A stretch of DNA of 33,208 bases from an uncultured Oscillospiraceae bacterium (GCA_934513685.1 CAKSWY010000027.1:1-33208), one strand, 5' to 3'; positions 15,661-24,182 are shown, counted from the stretch's first letter. Translations and numbers: made by a program. Notes: a model not told the origin generated them from the letters alone.

Positions 15661-16575
15661 TCAGCCCACCACCCAGCACCACAGCGGGATGGTCAGCATG
15701 GAGAACAGGGTGCTCAGCACCACACAGCGGGCCGCGAAGGGCGCGTCGCTGTTGTAGCGGGCTGCGAAGATGGCGGCGGTGGCGCCGGCCGGCATACCGG
15801 TCATCAGAACCGCAACGCCAGTGGCCACCGGCTCCATGCCCACCGCCAGGCTTACGCCCCAGGCGATGAGGGGCAGAATGCCCAGCCGAAGCACGCTGTA
15901 CACCAGCGCGGTGCCGTCCACCAGGTCCCGCAGCTTCACTTCCGCCAGAATGGTGCCCACCAGGAACATGGTAATGGCCGAGTTGCAGCCGCCGATGCTC
16001 CGCACGGCTTTTTCCACCACGCCGGGCAGGGGGATCTGGGTAAACATTAAAAACAGGCCAATGTACACCGCCACCAGGCAGGGGTGGGTGAGCACATTCT
16101 TGATGACCTTTTTCTTGTCGGTGTCACCTGCCACAAAGTAGGATGTGCCCATCGACCACATCACCACCCGCATGGGGATGAGGAACAGGGACGCATACAA
16201 AAGGCCCATGTCGCCGTACACGCCCTCGGCCACCGGGTTGCCCAGAAAGCCGCCGTTGGAAACCAGCGTGCAGTACTGCAGCACCTTTTTCTGCTGATCG
16301 CCGTAACGGTTGTACAAAAACTTGTTCAGCACCACACACAGCAGCTGCAAGGCAAAGCCCACCGCCAGCAGCAGCCCGCCGGTGCGGATGAGGCCGGGGT
16401 CAAACGCCACCAGGCAGGATTTCACAATGCTGCACGGGATGATGACGTTCACGCAGAGGTCGGTCAGGCACTTTTTGCCGCTTTCATCAATGATCCCTCG
16501 TTTTCGCAGGAACATACCCACCAGAATCATTGCAAACAGGGTTCCTTGCAGAGTAAACAAATCGCCCAAGCTCAT
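15661..16575 (-). CDS. AEC-family (auxin efflux carrier-like) transporter
   Basis: 304 residues, almost wholly hydrophobic, with about ten membrane spans; typical AEC length is near 310. It shows the family N-terminus (LFAMILVGMFLRKRGIIDESGKKCLTDLCVNVIIPCSIV), the central VSNGGFLGNPVAEGVYG motif, and the late GVAVLMTGMPAGATAAIFAARY motif. Bacterial members carry small carboxylates such as malate or other anions; the substrate here is unknown. ATG at 16575 is chosen because AAGGAGG lies 9 bases upstream; the TTG at 16584 abuts the ribosome site. It has its own promoter (16623-16652). It is the first host-like gene to the right of the phage block and converges on the ImmA gene. Confidence 0.9.
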   Translation of the reverse strand: MSLGDLFTLQGTLFAMILVGMFLRKRGIIDESGKKCLTDLCVNVIIPCSIVKSCLVAFDPGLIRTGGLLLAVGFALQLLCVVLNKFLYNRYGDQQKKVLQYCTLVSNGGFLGNPVAEGVYGDMGLLYASLFLIPMRVVMWSMGTSYFVAGDTDKKKVIKNVLTHPCLVAVYIGLFLMFTQIPLPGVVEKAVRSIGGCNSAITMFLVGTILAEVKLRDLVDGTALVYSVLRLGILPLIAWGVSLAVGMEPVATGVAVLMTGMPAGATAAIFAARYNSDAPFAARCVVLSTLFSMLTIPLWCWVVG

Positions 16576-16622
16576 GCCTTTCAACCTCCTTCAATTGTGG
16601 CGGCCTTTCTTTGGCCGTCTTT

Positions 16623-16652
16623 AGTGTACCAGCCCGCCGGTTCAATGTCCAA
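16623..16652 (-). promoter_or_regulatory. Promoter of the AEC transporter gene
   Basis: On the minus strand, TTGGAC (16647-16652), an 18-base spacer and TACACT (16623-16628). The leader is about 40 bases. Confidence 0.6.
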
Positions 16653-17102
16653 CTGTTGTTTTCGATTTTGTGCACAGCAAAAATACTGTAATGCGGTTTG
16701 CAGCCCAGTTTTTACGGCGCACCCCCCGATTTTTATATGCATCATACCATCCCGCTTGCCCGGCGGCAATCCCCACACAGCCGCAGCCGCCAAAATGCCG
16801 CACAGCAAAGGTCTTCCCGCCGCAGCAAAAGCCTTCCCCTCGAGGGGAAGGTGCCGAACGCAGTGAGGCGGATGAGGTGGAACGCCTATCTCCGCCACAA
16901 CCCGCCCTCAACACAAAAGGGGAATCCCCCTACCTCCTTAAAAAAGCTCTGCTAAAGCTCTACTATAATAATAAAGTACGTCATACCAAGCCCCCCTGCC
17001 AGCCCAACCCCCGGCTTCCCGCGTAATTCCTGCGCACTCCCCGCGCACTTTATGGAATTGCATTCACTTTTGTCCCACTGTCCCGGAATTTCGTCCCATT
17101 TG
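16653..17102. other. Intergenic region without a gene; contains a palindromic repeat
   Basis: Between the divergent transporter genes I see no credible reading frame. Besides the repeat at 16831-16880 there is an isolated TATAAT at 16973-16978 with no good -35, and a run of C-rich sequence. The sstT promoter begins at 17124. Confidence 0.6.
16831..16880. repeat. Palindromic intergenic repeat (REP-like, gut Firmicute type)
   Basis: A perfect 20-bp palindrome at 16832-16851 (CCTTCCCC/GGGGAAGG around TCGA) is followed by a small GCC...GGC hairpin (16853-16869) and the tail GGATGAGGTGG. This architecture matches a repeat I know to be scattered between genes in many gut Clostridia. Only one copy is in the window, so repetition cannot be shown here. 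Confidence 0.6.
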
Positions 17103-17131
17103 TTATTGTCAAAAGGACATTTGTTGACAAT
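17103..17131. promoter_or_regulatory. Putative operator overlapping the sstT -35 region
   Basis: An inverted repeat of ATTGTCAA (17105-17112) and TTGACAAT (17124-17131) with an 11-base spacer; its right arm contains the sstT -35. The segment 17103-17123 matches 18 of 21 bases of 31825-31845 in front of the IclR-linked nitrogen cluster. That suggests a shared regulator, most likely the IclR protein at 32087. Confidence 0.55.
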
Positions 17132-17152
17132 CTGTGGCCAACTCCGTATACT
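17124..17152 (+). promoter_or_regulatory. Promoter of sstT
   Basis: Perfect TTGACA (17124-17129), a 17-base spacer and TATACT (17147-17152). The leader is about 120 bases before the ATG at 17282. Confidence 0.85.
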
Positions 17153-17281
17153 AGGTGGTACATTTCGCCCCGGGTGTGGGGGAAAACGCCGTTCTTCTGT
17201 CTTTGTACGAACGGCAAAATGGCAAGGCGGACGGAGCAGTTTCGTGCATCCGCGCCGCCGCAAGAGAAAGGGAATCGCAAA

Positions 17282-18505
17282 ATGAACGCAATCGTCAAAC
17301 GTTGGCAGGGCATCCCCCTGATCCTTCGCATTCTGGTTGGTCTGATCCTGGGCGCCGTTCTGGGTGCCGTCGCTCCCAACCTCACCATCCTGACCATTCT
17401 GGGTGACATCTTCGTGGGCGCACTGAAGGCCGTGGCCCCCGTCCTGGTGTTCGTGCTGGTCATCGCCTCTCTGTCCAACGCCAGCGTGGGCATCGGCAAC
17501 CGCTTCCGCACGGTGGTGGTTCTGTATATGCTCACCACCTTCCTGGCCGCCGGCGTGGCCGTCATCGGCAGCTTCCTGTTCCCCATCACCCTCACCCTCA
17601 CCGACGCCGCGGTGGAATCCGCTCCCAGCGGCATTGCCGAGGTTCTGCGCACCCTGCTGAACAACATGGTGACCAACCCCGTCACCTCTCTGTCCAGCGC
17701 CAACTACGTGGGCATCCTCACCTGGGCCGTGGTGTTCGGCCTGGCCCTGCGCGGCCTGGCCAGCGACTCCACCAAGGTCGTGCTGCAGGATGTGTCCAAC
17801 GCCATCTCCACTGCCGTGCGCTGGGTCATCGAGCTGGCTCCCTTCGGCATTCTGGGCCTGGTGTTCAGCAACGTTTCCGCCAACGGTCTGGAGATCTTCA
17901 CCAGCTACGGCCGTCTGCTGGCGCTGCTGGTGGGCTGCATGCTGTTCATGGCCCTGATCGTGTCCCCCGCCATCGTGGCCATTCTGCTGCACCGCAACCC
18001 CTACCCCTTGGTGTTCCGCTGCCTGCGTGAAAGCGGCGTGTACGCCTTCTTCACCCGCAGCTCCGCCGCCAACATCCCCGTGAACCTGGACCTGTGCGAG
18101 CGGCTGGGCCTGGATAAGGACCTGTACTCCGTGTCCATCCCCCTGGGCGCCACCATTAACATGGACGGCGCGGCCATCACCATCACCATCATGTCTCTGG
18201 CCGCTGCCCACACGCTGGGCATCGTGGTGGACATTCCCACCGCCATCATGCTGGGTGCCCTGAGCGCTCTGGGTGCCTGCGGCGCTTCCGGCGTGGCCGG
18301 CGGCAGCCTGCTGCTCATCCCCATGGCCTGCTCCCTGTTCGGCATCGGCAACGACATTGCCATGCAGGTCGTGGCCGTTGGCTTCATCATCGGCGTGGTG
18401 CAGGACTCTGTGGAGACTGCCCTGAACTCCTCCGGCGACGTGCTGTTTGCCGCCACCGCCGAGTTCTATGAGCGCCGCAAGAACGGCGAGCCCTTCGACT
18501 TCTGA
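17282..18505 (+). CDS. sstT: Serine/threonine:sodium symporter
   Basis: 407 residues (E. coli SstT has 414). It belongs to the dicarboxylate/amino-acid:cation symporter (DAACS) fold with eight helices and two re-entrant hairpins. The first hairpin SxSSAN is seen as TRSSAANIPVNL, and the substrate/Na+ region GATINMDGAAITITIMSLAAAHTLGI is almost the SstT signature. The late segment ASGVAGGSLLLIPMACSLFGI also fits. It imports L-serine and L-threonine with Na+ at the cell membrane. The ATG at 17282 follows AAAGGGAAT; an upstream in-frame extension of 36 codons has no support. Transcription is from a consensus promoter overlapped by a palindromic operator, and it ends at 18533-18566. Confidence 0.93.
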   Translation: MNAIVKRWQGIPLILRILVGLILGAVLGAVAPNLTILTILGDIFVGALKAVAPVLVFVLVIASLSNASVGIGNRFRTVVVLYMLTTFLAAGVAVIGSFLFPITLTLTDAAVESAPSGIAEVLRTLLNNMVTNPVTSLSSANYVGILTWAVVFGLALRGLASDSTKVVLQDVSNAISTAVRWVIELAPFGILGLVFSNVSANGLEIFTSYGRLLALLVGCMLFMALIVSPAIVAILLHRNPYPLVFRCLRESGVYAFFTRSSAANIPVNLDLCERLGLDKDLYSVSIPLGATINMDGAAITITIMSLAAAHTLGIVVDIPTAIMLGALSALGACGASGVAGGSLLLIPMACSLFGIGNDIAMQVVAVGFIIGVVQDSVETALNSSGDVLFAATAEFYERRKNGEPFDF

Positions 18506-18532
18506 GTCTTTTCCCCTTAAATAGAACCGCAA

Positions 18533-18566
18533 AGCGGCAGGCGCATTCAGCGCCTGCCGCTTTTTT
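18533..18566 (+). terminator. Terminator of sstT (also between convergent genes)
   Basis: A 12-bp perfect stem, AGCGGCAGGCGC / GCGCCTGCCGCT, with loop ATTCA and a TTTTTT run. The minus-strand side has a weaker TTTGCG tail and may stop the SpoIIP transcript. Confidence 0.92.
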
Positions 18567-18583
18567 GCTGCCCGCCGGGTGCT

Positions 18584-19684
18584 TCAAGCCCCCAGCGACG
18601 CCGCCAGCCCCTGGGCGGCCAGCCGCCCCGCTGCCAGGGCTTCCTCCAGCGTGTTGCCGTGGCCGCCCACCTCGATCAGCAGGCTGCCGGTGGTCAGGTC
18701 CTGGTTGTAATACCGGTAGTCAAACAGCACCGGCCGCGTCAGGCCCGGGTAGGCCCCCTCCATAGCGGCCTCCCACACGGCGGCAAAGCGCAGGTTCTGG
18801 GTGTAATTGGGCAGGTTGCCCCCGTTGTCGCACCCGCAGATGAGCATCACCTGGGCCACCTGTTCTTCACCCACCTGGGCAATGGGGGCAATGCGGTCCC
18901 CGTCCCGCTCAATGGCGTCCCGGTGTACGTCCAGCACGATTTTAATGCTGGGGTACTCCTCCAGATACCGCCGCACCGTGGCGTTGCTGCGCCCGTAGCT
19001 GCCGGTGTAGCCCGGGTAGTCGTGCAGGGTCGTGTCCTGGATCGTGTTCACCCCCGCCTCGTTCAGCACCCGGGCCATCTCGGCCCCCACCGCCGCCATG
19101 TTCACCGTCAGGTCCGTGCTGCGCCCGGTGGAGTCGGCCGGGTACCACAGCCCCCGGTTCAGCCGGTAGGTCTCGGTGGCGTGGGTGTGCATGATGAGCA
19201 CCTGCGGCTCCGGGCTGTCCCGCTCCACCTCAAAGGGCAGTCCGCCCTCCATCTGGGCCGCCACCGTCTCCCGGGGCAGGTCGGTGCAGTTTTTCAGGCT
19301 GCCCGCCCCGCAGGGCAGATAAATGCCGCCGCTGCCCTGCCCGTAATGGGCCTGCACCACCGAGCCCGCCCCCTCCGGCCGGGTCTCCTCTTCCTCCGGC
19401 GGCTCTTCCGGGGCGGCAGTCGGCTCCGGCTGCCCCGCCGTGATCTCCTCCGGCGTGGGGGCCTCAAACACCGGCGGGCTTTCTTCGTCCTCCTGCCGGG
19501 TCTGGGCCACGGGCCGGGCCTCCAGCACCTGCCGGGCCGCCTGCACCGCGCTGGTCGGCTGACCCAGCACGCCCCCCGCCGTCAGCAACGCCGTGCCCAA
19601 CGGCAGCCCCGCTGTGCGCTGGGCCGCCAGCGCCGTCCCGGCCAGCACCCCGCTCATCAACAGGCTCACAAGCCTTGTCCGCAC
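18584..19684 (-). CDS. spoIIP: Stage II sporulation protein P (peptidoglycan hydrolase)
   Basis: 366 residues: an N-terminal signal-anchor (TRLVSLLMSGVLAGTALAA), a Pro/Glu-rich linker (about 55-110), then the SpoIIP amidase/endopeptidase domain. Zinc and catalytic residues are visible: HTHATE (His166, His168, Glu171), LDVHRDAI (His254) and LLIEVGGHGNTLEEA (Glu338). With SpoIID and SpoIIM it thins septal peptidoglycan for engulfment. GTG at 19684 is chosen because AAAGGGGGAG lies 8 bases upstream; ATG at 19720 lacks a ribosome site. The gene implies a spore-forming ancestry; presence alone does not prove sporulation. It is convergent with sstT. Confidence 0.9.
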   Translation of the reverse strand: MRTRLVSLLMSGVLAGTALAAQRTAGLPLGTALLTAGGVLGQPTSAVQAARQVLEARPVAQTRQEDEESPPVFEAPTPEEITAGQPEPTAAPEEPPEEEETRPEGAGSVVQAHYGQGSGGIYLPCGAGSLKNCTDLPRETVAAQMEGGLPFEVERDSPEPQVLIMHTHATETYRLNRGLWYPADSTGRSTDLTVNMAAVGAEMARVLNEAGVNTIQDTTLHDYPGYTGSYGRSNATVRRYLEEYPSIKIVLDVHRDAIERDGDRIAPIAQVGEEQVAQVMLICGCDNGGNLPNYTQNLRFAAVWEAAMEGAYPGLTRPVLFDYRYYNQDLTTGSLLIEVGGHGNTLEEALAAGRLAAQGLAASLGA

Positions 19685-19781
19685 TGCCGTCTCTCCCCCT
19701 TTCCGCTTTTGCTCTTTCATTTATATGCGGTTTCATAGCCCATATACCCGGTGCAATTCTTGCTTTTTCTCACTCTGCCCC

Positions 19782-19810
19782 TTGTATCCGGTCGTTCAAT
19801 TTACTATAAT
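19782..19810 (+). promoter_or_regulatory. Promoter of ilvE
   Basis: TTGTAT (19782-19787), a 17-base spacer and TATAAT (19805-19810). The leader is about 95 bases; I see no leader peptide or T-box core in it. Confidence 0.7.
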
Positions 19811-19913
19811 AGAGTAAATCGACTTCCGGCGCGTGAAGTGCGCGTCATCATACACCCACCCCATGAAACTGATACAGAGGCGGGCCGGGAAGTAGGAAAA
19901 GAGGTTTTATTGT

Positions 19914-20984
19914 ATGCTGGACATCAAGATTACGAAAACCACTCATCCCAAGCAGAAGCCTGAGGACGAAACCAAGCTGGGCTTCGGTAAAAAGTTCTCC
20001 GATCATATGTTCGTTATGAACTACACCGAGGGCAAGGGTTGGTTTGACCCCCGCATCGTTCCCTACGGCAGCTTTGAAATGGACCCCGCCACCGTGGTGT
20101 TCCATTACGCACAGGAGCTGTTTGAGGGCATGAAGGCCTATCGCACCGCGGACGGCCACGTTCAGCTGTTCCGCCCCGACTGCAACGCCCATCGCTTTAT
20201 GGACGGCTGCGACCGTATGGGCATTCCTCCCATTCCCGCTGAGGATTTTGAGCAGGCCGTGAAGGCTCTGGTCAAGGTGGATGAGGACTGGGTTCCCCAT
20301 TCCGACGGCACCAGCCTGTACATCCGTCCCTTCGTGTTCGCCACCGATGTGGGCCTGGGCGTGCATTCCTCCAAGAACTACACCTTCTGCATCATCGCGG
20401 CTCCCTCCGGTGCTTACTACGCCGAGGGCCTGAACCCTGTGAAGATCTACGTGGAAGACGACTACATCCGTGCAGCCCCGGGCCTGACCGGCGCTGTGAA
20501 GTGCGGCGGCAACTACGCGGCTTCCATCAAGGCCGGCGAGCTGGCTGCGAAGAAGGGCTATGCCCAGGTTCTGTGGCTGGACGGCGTTGAGAAGAAGTAC
20601 GTGGAAGAAGTCGGCAGCATGAACATCATGTTCAAGATCGATGGCAAGATCTACACCGCCGCCTGCGTGGGCACCGTTCTGCCCGGCGTCACCCGCCGCA
20701 GCATCATCGAGCTGTGCAAGGATTGGGGCTATGAGGTCGTCGAGGGTAAGCTGGCCATCGCCGACATCATGCAGGCCGGCCGTGACGGCAAGCTGGAAGA
20801 GGTCTTCGGCACCGGTACCGCCGCCGTGGTCAGCCCCGTGAAGGAGCTGACCTGGAAGGGCGAGAGCGTGGAGATCAGCGGCGGCAAGATCGGCCCCCTG
20901 ACCCAGAAGCTGTACGACACCCTCACCGGCATCCAGTGGGGCAAGCTGCCCGACACCAAGAACTGGATCGTGAAGGTGGACTAA
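19914..20984 (+). CDS. ilvE: Branched-chain amino acid aminotransferase
   Basis: 356 residues, fold-type IV PLP enzyme of the long (eukaryote-like) BCAT group. The PLP lysine is Lys196 in GAVKCGGNYAAS. The family motif EEVGSMNIMFKI is at about 231-242 and the phosphate-binding GTGTAAVVSPV segment near the C-terminus. It interconverts leucine, isoleucine and valine with their 2-oxo acids using glutamate. The ATG at 19914 follows GGAAAAGAGG. Codon use is strongly biased (nearly all GGC, CTG, GCC, AAG), typical of a highly expressed gene. It is monocistronic with its own promoter and terminator. Confidence 0.96.
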   Translation: MLDIKITKTTHPKQKPEDETKLGFGKKFSDHMFVMNYTEGKGWFDPRIVPYGSFEMDPATVVFHYAQELFEGMKAYRTADGHVQLFRPDCNAHRFMDGCDRMGIPPIPAEDFEQAVKALVKVDEDWVPHSDGTSLYIRPFVFATDVGLGVHSSKNYTFCIIAAPSGAYYAEGLNPVKIYVEDDYIRAAPGLTGAVKCGGNYAASIKAGELAAKKGYAQVLWLDGVEKKYVEEVGSMNIMFKIDGKIYTAACVGTVLPGVTRRSIIELCKDWGYEVVEGKLAIADIMQAGRDGKLEEVFGTGTAAVVSPVKELTWKGESVEISGGKIGPLTQKLYDTLTGIQWGKLPDTKNWIVKVD

Positions 20985-21050
20985 ATTTCGCCTGTGGGCC
21001 GGAATCGGGCGCGCGCTGAGCAGCCGCTCTGTTCCCGATAAAACGATCTG

Positions 21051-21084
21051 AACGCCCGTCGGCAGCCTTCTGTCGGCGGGCGTT
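21051..21084 (+). terminator. Terminator of ilvE
   Basis: A 15-bp imperfect stem, AACGCCCGTCGGCAG / CTGTCGGCGGGCGTT, with loop CCTT, followed by TTGTTTTGG. Confidence 0.85.
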
Positions 21085-21125
21085 TTGTTTTGGCCTGTGC
21101 CCCTGCAAAGAAAGGAGTTTTTCCT

Positions 21126-21623
21126 ATGGCGCAACCTTCCAAACCCCTGAAAAGCGGCGATTTCGCCGTCAGCGTGGCCGAAGACCCCGTCCTGTGGACC
21201 GACCGCAAGCGGGTGCTTGGGCTGCCCCTCAGCTTCACCCGCTACTCCCTCACCGCCAACAAGCTGGTGCTGAACACCGGATTCATGAGCCTGCATGAGG
21301 AAGAGGTCCGCCTGTACCGCGTGCGGGACATCAGCCTCACCCGCACTCTGGGCGAGCGGCTGTTCGGCGTGGGCACCCTTCGGGTGCAAAGCAGCGATGC
21401 CTCCATTCCCGTCATGGAGATCCGCCATGTAAAACACCCCCAGAAGGTCAAGGCCGTGCTCAGCCAGTGCATTGAGGACTGCCGCGTCCGCAACGGCATC
21501 CGCACCTCCGAGGTGCTGGGCGGCGGCCCCGCACCCCATCCCCATGAGCCGGGCGACGGCTGCCCCGAGCCGGGCGTGTTCCCCGACCAGAACCAGAACG
21601 GCGTGGACGACCGGCTGGAATAA
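21126..21623 (+). CDS. PH-domain (YdbS/bPH2-like) protein with an EF-hand-like tail
   Basis: 165 residues. Residues about 14-115 look like a bacterial pleckstrin-homology domain: VLWTDRKRVLGLPLSFTRYSLTANKLVLNTGFMSLHEEEVRLYRVRDISLTRTLGERLFGVGTLRV. The last 40 residues are Pro/Gly-rich and end in DQNQNGVDDRLE, which resembles a calcium-binding DxNxNGxxD loop. There is no membrane segment. Function unknown. Start at 21126 follows AAAGGAG. It has no clear promoter of its own and may depend on read-through from ilvE. Confidence 0.75.
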   Translation: MAQPSKPLKSGDFAVSVAEDPVLWTDRKRVLGLPLSFTRYSLTANKLVLNTGFMSLHEEEVRLYRVRDISLTRTLGERLFGVGTLRVQSSDASIPVMEIRHVKHPQKVKAVLSQCIEDCRVRNGIRTSEVLGGGPAPHPHEPGDGCPEPGVFPDQNQNGVDDRLE

Positions 21624-21642
21624 CCCCTCGTCTGCACGTTCC

Positions 21643-21677
21643 CCGCGCCCCCGCTCTCAGCCCGAGCGGGGGCGCGG
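21643..21677 (+). terminator. Terminator after the PH-domain gene
   Basis: Stem CCGCGCCCCCGCTC / GAGCGGGGGCGCGG with a short loop, followed by CTTTGTT. Confidence 0.75.
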
Positions 21678-21743
21678 CTTTGTTCCCGTCGGCAGCCCGG
21701 CGCTTTTTCGCCCGAAAAAGCCCGCCTGTCCCACGGTTTTTCG

Positions 21744-21772
21744 TTGACACCGCCCCCTGCATCCAGTATAAT
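21744..21772 (+). promoter_or_regulatory. Promoter of greA
   Basis: Perfect TTGACA (21744-21749), a 17-base spacer and perfect TATAAT (21767-21772): a full sigma-A consensus. Confidence 0.92.
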
Positions 21773-21861
21773 ATTGGGGTGTATCGTAAAACCTTCCCCG
21801 CGCCCGACGCAAGCGCGCCCGCTGCCGGGGACCCATCATAAACCACAAGGAGAGTTTAGTT

Positions 21862-22359
21862 ATGGCCAAAGAAGTTGTTGTAACCCAGCAGGGCCTGAAG
21901 GCCCTGGAGGATGAGCTGGAACATCTGAAGATCGTCCGCCGCAAGGAAGTGGCGGAGAAGATCAAGGTGGCCCGCGGCTATGGCGACCTGTCCGAGAACG
22001 CCGAGTATGACGCCGCCAAGGACGAGCAGGGCGAGATCGAGGCCCGCATCGCCGACCTGGAGGTCATGCTGAAGCACGTCCGCGTGCTGGACAGCGAGGA
22101 GCTGGACACCAACTCCGTCACCGTGGGCACCACCGTTTCTCTGGAGGACCTGGACGAGGACGACGAAGAGGATAAGTTCATTACCTACTCCATCTCCGGC
22201 GCCACCGAGGCCAACCCCGACAACAACATCATCAGCGATGAAAGCCCCGTGGGCAGCGGCCTGCTGGGCAAGGCTGTGGGCGATGTGGCCGAGATTCTGC
22301 TGCCCACCGGCCACACCCTGCGCCTGAAGGTGCGGGAGATCACCCGCACCCAGCACTAA
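21862..22359 (+). CDS. greA: Transcription elongation factor GreA
   Basis: 165 residues, slightly longer than the usual 158. The N-terminal coiled coil (about 9-75) carries the tip sequence GDLSENAEYDAAKDEQ (41-56), whose acidic residues act in RNA polymerase's secondary channel to promote cleavage of backtracked RNA. The C-terminal FKBP-like globular domain includes SPVGSGLLGKAVGD. An acidic insert (EDLDEDDEEDKF, about 95-106) explains the extra length. AAGGAGAG precedes the ATG. Preceded by a perfect promoter and followed by a terminator and then lysS, a common neighbour of greA in Firmicutes. Confidence 0.97.
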   Translation: MAKEVVVTQQGLKALEDELEHLKIVRRKEVAEKIKVARGYGDLSENAEYDAAKDEQGEIEARIADLEVMLKHVRVLDSEELDTNSVTVGTTVSLEDLDEDDEEDKFITYSISGATEANPDNNIISDESPVGSGLLGKAVGDVAEILLPTGHTLRLKVREITRTQH

Positions 22360-22412
22360 GCGGGCAGATGTGCTAAAATTCCGGCGTATACCGCCAAAAA
22401 GTTCATGTACGA

Positions 22413-22449
22413 AAACGGCGCGGAGGGCTGGCTCTCCCGCCGTTTTTTT
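22413..22449 (+). terminator. Terminator/attenuator between greA and lysS
   Basis: Stem AACGGCG...GAG / CTC...CGCCGTT followed by seven T residues. A TATAAT (22452-22457) directly after it may be the -10 of a lysS promoter lacking a clear -35. No sequence match to a lysine riboswitch was recognised. Confidence 0.75.
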
Positions 22450-22528
22450 GTTATAATAATTTTGTATGTCAACCGCCGCAGTCTGCGGCACATGAAATAA
22501 AGCAAAATAAAGCAGGAGGGAACCTTCC

Positions 22529-24055
22529 ATGCCGAAGGAAAATGCAAACGGCCAGGCCGCCCCGGAAATGACCGAAAAGGCCTACAACGAACTGGTGCAG
22601 GTGCGCCGGGATAAGCTCAAGGCCCTGCAGGAAGCGGGCAATGACCCCTTCCAGCTGACCAAATACCCCCAGGACAGCTACTCTGCCCAGATCAAGGCCA
22701 AGTATGAGCACCTGGCCCCTGAAGAAGAAGCCGGCGTCAGCGTGTGCATGGCCGGCCGCATCATGAGCAAGCGCGTCATGGGCAAGGCCAGCTTTGCCCA
22801 CCTGCGTGACAATGAGGGCGACATCCAGATTTACGTCCGCCGGGACGTGCTGGGCGATGAGCCTTACGCCGCCTTCAAAAAGATGGACATTGGCGACGTG
22901 GTGGGCGTCAAGGGTGAGGTGTTCCGCACCAAGATGGGCGAGCTGAGCGTTCGCTGCACCGAGGTGGTGCTGCTGGCCAAGAGCCTGCTGCCCCTGCCCG
23001 AGAAGTTCCACGGCCTGAAGGACCTGGAGACCCGCTACCGCCAGCGCTATGTGGACCTGATCGTCAACCCCGAGGTGAAGGACACCTTCATCAAGCGCAG
23101 CAAGATCCTGGGCCAGCTGCGCAGCTTCCTGGACGCCAAGGGCTTCCTGGAGGTGGAGACCCCCATCCTCACCCCCTTCGAGATCGGCGCTTCCGCCCGT
23201 CCCTTCCTGACCCATCACAACACCCTGGATATGGACATGGTGCTGCGCATTGAAACCGAGCTGTACCTGAAGCGCCTCATCGTGGGCGGCATGGACCGGG
23301 TGTACGAGGTGGGCCGCATCTTCCGCAACGAGGGCATGGACCCCAAGCACAACCCCGAGTTCACCACCATCGAGCTGTATCAGGCCTTCACCGATTACCA
23401 CGGCATGATGGACCTGGTGGAAGAGATGATGAAGACCGTGGCCCAGAACGTGTGCGGCAGTTTAGTGGTGCCCTATCAGGGCCAGCAGATTGACCTGTCC
23501 CACTGGGAGCGCATGACCATGGTGGAAGCCGTGAAGAAGTACTCCGGCGTGGACTTTGACCAGGTCGCTTCCGATGAGGAAGCCATCGCCCTGGCCAAGG
23601 AGCATCATGTGGAGCTGCCCGAGGTGCCCACCAAGGGCGCCATCCTGGCCGAGTTCTTCGACGCCTATGTGGAGGAGAAGCTCATCCAGCCCACCTTCAT
23701 CTACGATTACCCCGTGGAGATCAGTCCCCTGGCCAAGCGCAAGCCCTCCAACCCCGCCTTCACCGAGCGGTTCGAGTACTTCATCAACGCCACCGAGTTC
23801 GGCAACGCCTTCAGCGAGCTGAACGACCCCATCGACCAGAAGGGCCGCTTCGAGCGCCAGGTGGCCGAGCGCAAGGCCATCGACCCCGAGTGCAAGGCGC
23901 AGGTGGACTACGACTACGTCACCGCTCTGGAATACGGCCTGCCCCCGACGGGCGGCCTGGGCTTCGGTGTGGACCGTCTGGTCATGCTGCTCACCGATTC
24001 CGCTTCCATTCGCGATGTTCTGCTGTTCCCCACCATGAAGCCCATCGATCAGTAA
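22529..24055 (+). CDS. lysS: Lysyl-tRNA synthetase, class II
   Basis: 508 residues. An N-terminal OB-fold anticodon-binding domain (about 70-165, AGRIMSKRVMGKASFAHLRD) is followed by the class II core: motif 1 near FLEVETPILTPFEIGASARP, motif 2 FRNEGMDPKHNPEFTTIE, and motif 3 GLGFGVDRLVMLLTD close to the end. It charges tRNA-Lys. The AGGAGGG ribosome site is well placed. Strong codon bias as in ilvE and greA. A terminator follows 20 bases after the stop. Confidence 0.97.
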   Translation: MPKENANGQAAPEMTEKAYNELVQVRRDKLKALQEAGNDPFQLTKYPQDSYSAQIKAKYEHLAPEEEAGVSVCMAGRIMSKRVMGKASFAHLRDNEGDIQIYVRRDVLGDEPYAAFKKMDIGDVVGVKGEVFRTKMGELSVRCTEVVLLAKSLLPLPEKFHGLKDLETRYRQRYVDLIVNPEVKDTFIKRSKILGQLRSFLDAKGFLEVETPILTPFEIGASARPFLTHHNTLDMDMVLRIETELYLKRLIVGGMDRVYEVGRIFRNEGMDPKHNPEFTTIELYQAFTDYHGMMDLVEEMMKTVAQNVCGSLVVPYQGQQIDLSHWERMTMVEAVKKYSGVDFDQVASDEEAIALAKEHHVELPEVPTKGAILAEFFDAYVEEKLIQPTFIYDYPVEISPLAKRKPSNPAFTERFEYFINATEFGNAFSELNDPIDQKGRFERQVAERKAIDPECKAQVDYDYVTALEYGLPPTGGLGFGVDRLVMLLTDSASIRDVLLFPTMKPIDQ

Positions 24056-24076
24056 CCCCTCATTTTCAAGCAAATA

Positions 24077-24116
24077 AAGCCTGCAGCTTCTTGATAAACC
24101 GAGAAGCTGCAGGCTT
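24077..24116 (+). terminator. Terminator of lysS
   Basis: A 15-bp perfect stem, AAGCCTGCAGCTTCT / AGAAGCTGCAGGCTT, with a 10-base loop and a TTTTTG tail. Confidence 0.95.
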
Positions 24117-24182
24117 TTTGTTTGCGCCGGTTTTCGAAAAATTCCGCACCATACGCCAATTTTACGCCAAACGATGCTAAGA

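Noticed and set aside
16952..18532. 526-codon minus-strand open frame across sstT
   Set aside because: Its translation is a Gly/His/Asp/Gln-rich shadow of the symporter's biased codons.
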